Assembly (NCBI GenBank): GCA_009602725.1 | Contig: WELB01000250.1 | Location: 42,016 to 93,351 of the forward strand | Length of the DNA: 51,336 bases | DNA from: Spirogloea muscicola | Taxonomy: Eukaryota > Streptophyta > Zygnematophyceae > Spirogloeales > Spirogloeaceae | Direction: 5' to 3' | Part shown: piece after piece, positions 35,493 through 45,300 of the stretch | Layout: every line of letters starts with the position of its first letter | Position numbering within the stretch: the first letter of the stretch is position 1 | Made by a program: the position numbers and the translations under genes | Notes under the pieces: model-generated | Database searches by the model: none | The model's input: the letters and a program-made list of their open reading frames with translations, nothing else | Told to the model about the DNA's origin: nothing

Positions 35493-36003
35493 CTACAGCC
35501 CCAGCTTCGTTCTCCGCCAATGCCGGCGCTTCGCATTATATCTGCAAAGCATCAGACGACACCGTGGTAATTCAGAAGGTGCTCGCCTCAACGAGTAGCC
35601 CATGCAGCAGGCAACCCGGCCTGTTCTCCACAGGAGCCTCGCACCACTTTGGCAAACCAAGCTCAAAGACGTCTGCGAGGAAGCGAAAAATGGACCCCGA
35701 AGCCTGGGCACAGCGGACCTGATGGTGTTGTCGGTGCGCATGCGGATCCAATGAGGGATGGGCCGGTTCTGCTTCATCTTCTTCGCCAGCTTCTTCTTGA
35801 TGAGGAAGGTCTTCTGGGACGGCTGCGCCCCACAAGGAAGGCAACTATCGCGGCCGTCAGAGGACCTCATGGCGCTCCATGGGCGAGAGCCAAAGAGCGG
35901 GTCCCGACGGAGGGCGCCAGCACAGCGGCGCAGGCGGCAGCAGCAGAGGCGGCGGCCCCGCGCACAGCGGGAAGACGCGCCGGCAAGGAAGAGGGCATAC
36001 CAT
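35493..36003 (-). CDS. RPL39: 60S ribosomal protein eL39
   Basis: Exons 36003-36001, 35822-35719 and 35541-35493 give exactly 51 aa, the family length. The first coding exon is the ATG alone, followed directly by a GT donor (ATG|GTATGC). The second begins after GCGCAG with PSQKTFLIKKKLAKKMKQN. The arginine at the second junction is split (AG|A) and the protein ends YNAKRRHWRRTKLGL, then TAG. eL39 lines the wide end of the ribosomal exit tunnel. The reading is unambiguous because nearly every residue matches the family. The start is inside a GGC/GCG-repeat GC island, and a hairpin tail repeat lies about 310 bases upstream. Confidence 0.97.
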
Positions 36004-36140
36004 GACGGCGGATGCGCTTCAGAGACGGCGCAAGACTGTGGCGGTGGCGACGGCGACGGCGACGGCGGCGGCCGCGGCGGCGGCGGCGGCGGCGGCGACG
36101 GGTCGGGGGCCGGGGGCTGGGGAGGGGTATGCAAGAGAAG

Positions 36141-36179
36141 GCTCTGGGGCTCTGGGGCTCTGGGGCTCTGGGGCTCTGG
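36141..36179 (+). repeat. Octamer microsatellite, about five GCTCTGGG units
   Basis: Direct repeat of an 8-base unit, just upstream of eL39 and downstream (on +) of a GGC-rich tract at 36040-36100. Confidence 0.9.
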
Positions 36180-36229
36180 TCACTCGTAATGACTGGCTCT
36201 CCTCACTCGTACTTACTGAGTGATCCATC

Positions 36230-36890
36230 CTCCCCCTGTTTTACCATAGCATCCTCAGGCCCCTTTGTAGCTGCTCACCGCTCTTATTAGGCCCCTCTGA
36301 ACCTTTGTGAATTCATTTTGGGCTGGCTTTTCGCAGCCCTTGCCCCCATTGGGAGTGCCACTTCTTTTTCTGGGGCAGCGGAGGCGGCCAGACAGGGATT
36401 TTTTCTTGTGTGCTTGTCATTTCTGATGACTGTCGCCCACGCGACGCGAACCAAGTGGCTGTGAAGGTTGCTCCGGGCACGCGGGTTTCGCTGTGGTGGC
36501 ACTTTCCAAAATTCAGCGACTGACCTGCGGCTTGCTTCTCCATGAGCCCAGGCTAGTGGCTTCCGTGGTGGTGATTTGGCGCCTCAGTATAGCTTGTCAG
36601 ATATGCATGTGCTCACTCGAGGATATCAGTGTCCCCCTTAGCCAGCTCATTACCCAGTTAAGAGGACATTTGTAAGGCTAGAAGTGGCCTCCCTTTCAAT
36701 TTCATGCGCACCGCGCACCTTCTCTTTGCGGCTTCTGGCTTGCGGCTGCTGCTGGGCTGGCCTTGCTCAACTCTGTGCTCAGTGCGCCCTGTCTGCCTAG
36801 CCTGTGGCTCCGCATGACCTTCTCTATGCACCTGGCTGGCATTTACAGCCGCTCTTGCAATATCAGCAGCTGCATTCGTTGGAAGAGCTT
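36230..36890 (+). mobile_element. LINE 3'-tail fragments upstream of eL39
   Basis: The hairpin unit is at 36320-36339, preceded by GGCCCCTCTGAACCTTTGTG and followed by TTGCCCCCATTGGGAGTGCC. At 36398-36422 comes TTTTTTCTTGTGTGCTTGTC, the complement of the block at 26070-26090. 36548-36725 repeats 21086-21260 at high identity, and 36725-36890 repeats 12690-12890. Confidence 0.75.
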
Positions 36891-38526
36891 AGTTCATCTT
36901 GCCTGAAGGCGCGTGGCATGCGAACTGCGTGCCTTCTCTTTCATTTTCTTTTTGCAAGAGCTGCTTTCTCCACAGCCCTACGCCCACTCTACGGAGCTGC
37001 ATACCTTCCACATCCGATGCCTTCTTGGGAGATTGCTGCTTTCTCTTCTCTCCTCGTCAACCAGTAGCCGGGCTCTGGACGGGCGATGGTGGCTGTGAAA
37101 GTAGTTCCACTTTGCAACTGCTGACTAGAGGTTGTTAAGCACCCATTCGCTGTAGCCCCTTTTGGTAAGTGCGTGCCTTTGTAATTCTGTGGTAGTTCGT
37201 GCTCTCCAGCCTCCAGACCTTGTCCATTCCTTCTGGGTTGGCCTATCACAGCCATCGCCTCCAGAAGCTTCTTCTCCCTGTGAAAGGTCAAGCCCAGCGA
37301 GAAGGCGTGCGATATGCATGACATACATGGGGAGATCAAGCCAAGCTGATACACTCTTCACGGAGTTGCGAAACAATGGGCTACGACAAGCAAAGCCCAA
37401 AAGAGGGAGAGAAGGCGCGCGATGCACATGAATGATGTTTTGCAAAGAGAGCCCCAGAGAAGAAGATTGAAGCGTTGACAGAAGCGGCGACAACTTGAGC
37501 GCCGGAAGACCGGCAATCCCCCCTACCCGCCAACCCTTGCAGCAGTCTACACGCCAACAGCACCCAGGTGCAAGGCCCTGCTTGGGCTGGAGGCCGACTT
37601 TGTTAGCCAGCCAAAGGCGACAAGTGGTAATACCCCCTCAATTGGCACACCAAGAGGCACCCAACATAACGCGACACAAGTGGCTCTGACAGGCAAAGGG
37701 CTCCTTCGAGACCTGTCAGACCTCTCACCACTCGCCAGCCCTGGTCAATATCAGGGGAGGGGGTGTGTCCCTCTGCCACCACCTTGATGCTGCAGCTATT
37801 GCACCTCCTGCAAACAGCAGGCACAGCGCCAAAAGCCTCAGCCCGCTGCAAGGACACCGCCAAAATAGCCGTACATGACAGACCACCTACTGCAGGATGG
37901 CTTCTTCGAAGGTGCAAGGGCTGATGGCCAACCTATAGACAACTGCTGCTGGAGGAAAGACAAAGCTCATGAAAACATTGTACAGAAAGACTTTGTTACT
38001 GTGATGGCACAAGGACCTGCCATTCCGTCAACGATAGACAGCTGTGTATGTGAAGTACCTTGGCGTGCTCAATATACAATGGAAGGCCAATTGCAAGATC
38101 TCGCCGTATTAGAAGAGTGGCTACTAAATATGGAGTAGCCACTGTGACGATAGTCAAGTGCATCACCAGAAGGATGCTGAGAGTGCACCAAGTGGGTCCT
38201 CTCTGTCGCTGACAGTATCATTTCCAGTACAAATTGCCAAGTCCCCACTGCCCAACCAGAGCTCCTCAGCTGGCCTTGCATTCATGGCTGGAGTGCCTCC
38301 TGGCCCACACGATCTCACCAGCCGACAAGCACGCCTTGGGTAACTAGAGCCCTCCAGGTCCGAGCAAGATGCACAAGGTCCTGAAGCAAACACCCGCCAG
38401 GGAGCGATGGGCCTTGCTTGCCAGCAGCGAAGCACCTGTCGTACCCAGCTTGCCATGGCTGCATATCTTTGCCTGATCTGGTAGCTGGCGCTGTGGGATA
38501 TGTCGGCCAGAACCACACCCAGCTGC
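36891..38526. other. Gene-poor stretch with one more tail fragment
   Basis: 37226-37275 has a weak hairpin copy (TTCTGGGTTGGCCTATCACA, then GCCATCGCCTCC), and 37395-37430 resembles the inverted block GAGAGAAGGCGCGCG of 25530. Otherwise no gene or known element is visible on either strand. The 38158-38526 part is likely the 3' untranslated region of the next minus-strand gene. Confidence 0.45.
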
Positions 38527-39076
38527 CTACTTGTCATCTCCCTCCTCCGCAAAGTCTTCTCGTCGAATGCGGTGCTTGCCCTGGTAAATCCACGAGCGCA
38601 TCATAGGCACAGCCTCCCCAGGATGCTCTTCCCAGTAGTTCTCCTGTCAGTTGAAGAGCGAGCCGGCTGACATGAAGGGGCCGACATCTACTGTATTTGC
38701 AAGTGGCTGTAACTTGCAAGTAACCAGGACTGCCCAGCAAGGCTGACTTAGCTCACGAGCGCATATGGTCAAGCCACCATAACAGAAGATTACCAAGCGC
38801 GCTGATGGCCTGCAGAGTGCACTAGCTGCACCAGGAGCGCGGTCAGGGCCACAAGGGCGTGCGCAGCCGCACCTTGTACAGCTGCTCGGTGACGGCGGCG
38901 AGGACGACGCCGGTGTAGAAGCCGGCGACGTTGACGGCGAGGAGGGGCAGCATCGACCGCGGGCGCTCGTACTTGGAGGCGTGCGCGAAGAGGCGGTCGA
39001 GGCGGCGGGCGGCGGGCGAGCGGCGGGGGACGAGGCGGGGCCAGGGCCAGCCCCGGGCGTCGTCCATGGCCGCCAC
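38527..39076 (-). CDS. Small one-TM protein conserved in plants (function uncertain)
   Basis: Exons 39076-38873 and 38643-38527 join in phase 0 (LYK|ENYW) to give 106 aa, stop TAG. The layout is a short basic N-terminus rich in Trp/Pro/Arg (WPWPRLVPRRSPAARR), one hydrophobic segment (about 42-62, MLPLLAVNVAGFYTGVVLAA), then a soluble tail beginning YWEEHPGEAVPMM. A size, topology and motif set like this fits small accessory subunits of respiratory complexes, and I have an unverified impression of plant homologues; I cannot name a family. A second in-frame Met at residue 4 (39067) could be the start. The gene is divergent from the ABCD transporter, 299 bases between start codons. Confidence 0.75.
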
Positions 39077-39104
39077 GCAGCGAGGCGATCGCGGTGAAGA
39101 GTAA

Positions 39105-39150
39105 TAGCTCTTCCAACGTCAGACAATGGCTGTGAGACGGCTGCGAGACG
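39105..39150 (-). repeat. Hairpin tail repeat remnant in a divergent promoter
   Basis: AGCTCTTCCAACGTCAGACA followed by ATGGCTGTGAGACGGC matches the inverted unit at 23130-23195. It sits about 30 bases upstream of the 39076 start and 230 bases upstream of the ABCD start. Confidence 0.6.
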
Positions 39151-39375
39151 GTGTAGGACAGTGGGGGTGCCAGAGCTGCCGCCGAGTCCCGATGGCAACA
39201 AGCTTACATGTAAGTCTCCGTCGGGGAAGGTGTCAAGTGGACGTGAGGAGAGCGACCAGGCGGTGACAGCCGCCAGCTCCGCCTGGCGGCCCAGCCGCAT
39301 GGCCGCCACTCCCACGGCCGCGCCTCCCCCTCGGCGCCGCGCCGCCGCCGCGCTGCGGCGCCCGCGGTCAGCACC

Positions 39376-42300
39376 ATGCACGACTCCGTCGCCGTCCTGC
39401 TGGCCCAGCTCCGCTCGCCGGCCCTCCGCTCGCGGAAGATGCGCTGGTACGCTGCTCAAAGGGCTGCTGGCACCGGCTGCCAGACTTTGTTGGTGCAGTT
39501 CCCCGCCGCTTCTTCATCATGCTGGCCGTGGACATCTCAGGCAGCGATCGTTGCAATGCGCAGGCGAGTGGCGGCGCTGCTGCTGCTTGGCGGTGGCAGC
39601 TGCGCCTTGGCGGCCCGCTTGGCCACCATTTGCCACCGCTCTGCCCCCAGGCCTGCTCGAGATGGTAACAGACTCGCACAACGTGGTGACTCAGGTGCAC
39701 GGACGCTCTGCCAGAATAGTCCTGTAAGCCAGTCCGAATGTGGCCAGTATTCGCTCTTGCACTGGCATGAAGTTGAACGCCGGCAGCATCATCCTCTTGC
39801 AGTGCATCAAAGCGCTGAGCTGACGCGGTCTGTCTCTTGCAAATCAGGTAGTGTAAGTAATGGCCGAGGCTTCTCGGAGGAGCCAGACATCGCAAATATC
39901 ACCAGGGAAAGGAAGGGATGCACAGGCACAGAGGGAGGCCCAAGAGGGACGTCTGTCAGGAGCGGGAGGCCTAAAAGAGGTGAAATGAGTGCTGTGGGCT
40001 ACGTTGTCGCGATTTTGGCCACCAAAATGGACAGCAAGGGGTTGCAGAGGCTCGTTGCTCTTGCTGGCTTAGCTGTGAGCTCGTCACACGATGCCAACAT
40101 CCTCGTTCCAAACAGCAACATGCGAATGTGCACAAGCTGCTGCAGCCGTCCTCGCAGTGAGCTTGGCAGAGCAATGTCCCCTTGTTGTATTAGCCGATTG
40201 AGTGACTCTGCACGTGCACGGCAGATCATGGCACGTCGCACAGCAGGGGCTGCAGATCATCATGACCACTGTTTTGACTGCCTTGCTGCATCTTACGTTC
40301 TCCACCAACACTCAAGCCTTGACGAATGTTGTTATGCTGCAGGTATGCCGCACGGTCCTCAGCAACTACTTGGCAAGGCTGCAGGGTCACCTTTTCCGTG
40401 CTGCATTTCTGAGACGGGTGCCTCTCTTTGGGCGACTGATAATGGAGAACATTGCAGCCTGTCTTCTCCAGTCTCTGATCTTTGCAAGTGGCAAATTCCT
40501 GAAGGGTTCACTTGCACTGCAATGGCGCAGAATCCTCACTGAGCAGCTTCACACGCCTTACTTTCAGGTCTGCTCCTTTAGGTACCTGACATTGTGCATA
40601 GCAATAGATAGCTGGCGCCCTTGGAGTCTGGGTTCGTCCTTAATCAGGGGCAGAGTTATGACTTTTGGCGGCCTTCGCTCTCTGCTTGCAGAATATGGTC
40701 TTCTACAAAATCTCACATGTCGACAAGAGAATCACCAATCCAGATGAGAGGCTTGCAAGTGATGTACCAAAATTCTGCAATGAACTGGCAGACTTGACGA
40801 GGGACAACATCAATGCCATATGTGATGCAGTCTTCTACACACTGCGCCTGTGCAGCTACGCAAGTCCGAAGTATGCCCTTGGTATCCTGGTAGGCATAAA
40901 TTTCCAGCTTTTGCTATACACCTTGTGGAGATATTGCTGTGGACTACTAATTGCACAAGCAGCTGCAGCTGACAGCCGGCACTTGGGTGCTTAATAAGTC
41001 CCCTGCTCATTTGACGAAGCTGATCTTGTACGAGGAGCAGACGATTGAGTTTGACAGGGTGTCGCTCTCAGAGTGATTTGCGCGGTTTTGGTGCTTGAAT
41101 TATTTGATGTGCGTCAACAGGCTTATGTGCTGGGAGCAGGCTTGACTACTGGGATCCTCTCTCCACCATTTGGCAAGTTGATGGCAAAGGAGCAGCACTT
41201 GCGTGGAGAGTACCGGCAGTTGCATGGTCGCCTCCGCATGCACTCTGAAAGCATAGCTTTCTATGGTGGACAAAAGCGGGAGGCCTCTCTCATACTCAAT
41301 TGCTTCAAGCAATTGATCAATCACACTGCAGGTCTGTGCTGCTGTGGCATAAGAACGAAGGGCACAGACTCTCTATTTCTGTAAAAGTTGGAGTGTATAT
41401 TGAGAAGTCACAGTGTACATTGTGCATAGAAAATGTACAGTCTTCAGCAGCTATGCATTGCTCCGTAAAGTACGTATAAGTGAACCCTGGAGGATGTTCA
41501 CCATCACCCAGCTGAGAGGACCTTGTGCTATTTGGATCTGTGGTCATTTCTGGAACAACGATGTAGGGGTGCTTCGCACACAGTGGAGATTTGGGATGGT
41601 GCAAGATTTTCTCTTAAAATATTGCGGGGCCACGTGGGCAGTGGTCCTCATCATCGGGCCATTCTTTGGTGGAGAGCTCCGTCCTAAGAGCACCTTGACA
41701 GGGCGTGCCAATATGCTCAGCCAAATGCGCTATCACACCAGCATTGTGATATCGCTTTTCCAGGCACTGGGCACTCTTGCTGGCTGTACACGGCAGCTCA
41801 AACGGCTCAGGTAATGGACATGCATCTCACTGACGTCTCCTTGAGAAGCATGTGACTAGGACACCAGCACCTCATTCAGTTCGATTGTCGCCCTTGTAGC
41901 GGGTACGCTGAGCGGATAAAGGAGCTGAAGACAGTATCTCAAGAGCTACAGAAATCTGAGAGCTCTGAGAACTCCCAGGCCCATGGTAGCATTGCCACTG
42001 GAGACTGCATAGCATTCGAGAATGCCAAGGTACCTCATATCCTTTCATCAGGGTGTATGTACGGATTCTGCCTGCTTCTTTCGTGACGAGTGTGCGCTTC
42101 TTTAAGCAGCCAGCTTTGTTTTTCTGCCTGCTGATTGCACAAGATTATACCGTACATGTAGAGCATGACAAATTATGCAAATCCGTCCCTAGCTGCGTTG
42201 TACTGCTGCCTAGGCTCTGCGAGTATCTTGCACGCCCTGGGGTTTAGGTACCCAGTCATAGCAGTACTAACACCTACTGCTCTAATGATGTTGTGAGCAG

Positions 42301-45300
42301 GTTATCACTCCAGCAGGTACCGAGCTGGTAAAAGGCCTCACCTTCAAAATTGAAGTCGGATCTAACCTCCTCATTACTGGTAATGCACGTCCCTCTTGGC
42401 TCGCCAAATGTTGCAGCTAAAGCTTGTGGCACTTATGTTGATACCTATAGACACATCACTTGCCGCCTGTGCTCTTAGCAACAACCATTGCCTGCAGCAT
42501 TCCCTGTGTTTGGAGCATCATGTGTAAGAATGGACACAGTGTTCTGATAGAGCTGTGCATCATTGATGCACTTATTGTCACTAGGGCCAAATGGGAGCGG
42601 TAAGAGCTCCCTGTTCCGCGTCTTGGGAGGCTTGTGGCCCCTTGTGGAGGGCCGCATTGTCACTCCTGGGAGTGCGGGAGACCTCAGCCATGAGATCTTC
42701 TATGTTCCACAGAGGCCCTACACATCGATAGGGACGTTGTACGATCAGCTGATCTACCCACTTAAGCTGACTGAAGATCCAAGTCCCATCCTGCTGGCTC
42801 GGATGCACCAACTTCTCTCCATTGTACTTCTCAAGCTGCCCTGCACCTCATTATGCCGTCGTTCATCGTGCTTCCTGTGCAGTTATGACAGTAAGTTTAC
42901 TCGCTTTCACAAACGAATGGGCAATGCATGCATGTAGGTGGATTTGGAGGCAGTGTTGGACCGCTATCCAGAAGGAACAGAAGTGAATTGGTCCGAAGAG
43001 CTATCCCTGGGGGAGCAGCAGCGCCTTGGCATGGCCCGTCTCATTCATCATCGGCCCACCTTTGCCATCCTGGACGAGTGCACATCAGCAGTCACCACCA
43101 GCATGGAGGAGCGGTCAGTCCTTCCACAGGTCTTTGATTAGTCTTCTATTACTCGAGATACAAGTCCACGTGGCAGTAGCTTGTCTTAAAAGCAAGCAAT
43201 GTGACGGACCTCCTTTCCTTACATCTGGGCATTTCCCCTTCCTTGGCAGGTTCTGTGAGCAAGTCAAGGCCATGGGCACGACTTGTGTGACCATCTCTCA
43301 CAGGCCTGCACTTGTGGCCTTCCACGACATGATACTCGCACTTGATGGCGAGGGTTGGTGGAGCATTCACAAAAGGTTGAGCAGCAGCTTCCACCAACTC
43401 AGAGTTTTCACAACATGAGAGATTTTAGTATGTATTTGCAACTTCTTAGGCCCGGCCATAAGGAAACTTGTCTCAATTGAAGATTCTGACCGTCGAAGTA
43501 TGCCTCTTATTGACTCCCTATATCGTGCTTGTGGTACAGGGATGGTATTCATGACAAGTCTGATAGCAAACAAGGACAGCTTAGCCAAATTGAAGTGAGC
43601 AAGCAGGGCACTCATCCTTGCATACAAGCCTGTTGTCTGCTGACTTTCTTAGATACAATCTTCTGTTGGCCTGATTGATATGGACATGCTGGTAAAACGC
43701 TCAGACAATTCCCCCCTAACATGTGTGCAACTTGAAACCTGCAGACAACCAGTAAACTTGACAGCAGTTCTCAAGGCTATATTGATACACTTGTGCAATC
43801 GTCGCCAAGTCCTGGCATTGCACCAGTTGATACACAAATCACTTGCCTGCGTGTGGAGCCGCAGAGTCTAGCCACTCGTATTCAGTTTCTTTTACAGGTT
43901 CTGGTGAGTGTCACTACCTGTTGACTATCACCTGCCTTTGAATCTTGGTGACGACTGGTGAGAGCTAAGCAACTCTCTCATATTGCTCATCAAACAGGTA
44001 CCATCCATTGATGACAGGCAGGGCTCACATCTGGTGCTCCTGGCTGGGCTGGTGGTCATACGCACCTTACTTTCAGATCGTATCGCATCTCTCAATGGTG
44101 CTAGCGTCAGTCACGTGGTCAAACAGGACCGCAAAGCCTTTTTTCGACTCATTGGTGTCAGTGTGCTTCAGAGCCTGGCCTCCTCAGTGACTGCTCCCTC
44201 CCTGAGGTATGGGAGGAGCCATGACATTCTTCTGCTGGTAGATATATGCTTATTCTGTAAGGATTGAAACTGATGGTATATGTGCGTGCGTGGTGCAGAT
44301 ATCTGACAGGGACCTTGGCACTGAGGTGGCGTTCTCTGCTTACGAGCCACCTGTCTAATCTGTACTTCAGTAACAATGCATTCTACAAGGTAACTACTGG
44401 TTGTCATTTGTAACGTGTCCTCTAGGAAGTGATGCTCATCTTAAGGCATTCACGTCGCATATTGTGCTCGGGGTGACTTTAGCTGCCTGGTGCTGGTTAC
44501 ACAAAGATGGCATATTGTGCTCGGGGTGACTTTAGCTGCCTGGTGCTGGTTACACAAAGATGATATAGTCAACCTTGATCGACATTCTGGTTGCAGGTCA
44601 TGCACCTTGTTGAACATGGGCCTATAGATGCGGACCATCGAATTGTGCAAGATGTAGAACGTCTTGGCCATGAGCTTGCAGGGTTGATAACTGGAGCTGT
44701 GAAGCCCGTCATTGACATACTCTGGTAAACACCGTTGTTATTGTCGTGCTTTCGGCCATGGATTGTGTATGGTGCTTGCACATTCTGGGCCCTCAACACA
44801 TACGTGCAGAGTGCACGCCTGGCGCTTCTGTACACCAGATAGGTGGCTTAGTTGAAGTGACCTCGTGTGCAGGTTCACAAGACGTATGCAACAGTTGACT
44901 GGACAACGGGGGATCTTTATCTTATACGCTTACATGCTTGTTGGTCTGGGCTTCCTTCGTGCCATAACACCTGATTTTGGATCTCTTCTCTCACAAGAGC
45001 AGCAGCTCGAGAGCAATTTCCGGTACCTGTTGTTACACCTTCCAGGACTGCCCAGCAATTGTAGCAAAGTGATGGCACCATGGTTGAACACACAGTCTCT
45101 CATGGAAGCCATTGATGCACATTGCAGATTTGCACATACACGGCTACGTACGCATGCAGAATCCATCGCCTTCTTTGGAGGGGGCCAGAAAGAGGAGGAA
45201 GTTGTGCATAAGCGGTTCACAGATATTCTTCGCCATTCTCAAATGCTGTTGCAAAAGCGGTGGTTCTTTGACTTAGCCGACGAGTTTGTCACCAAGCAGC

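Noticed and set aside
39376-40542. A 388-codon uninterrupted frame at the start of the ABCD gene
   Set aside because: Only parts match the ABCD family, and good splice sites at 40075/40342 and 39446 show that the frame crosses introns by chance.
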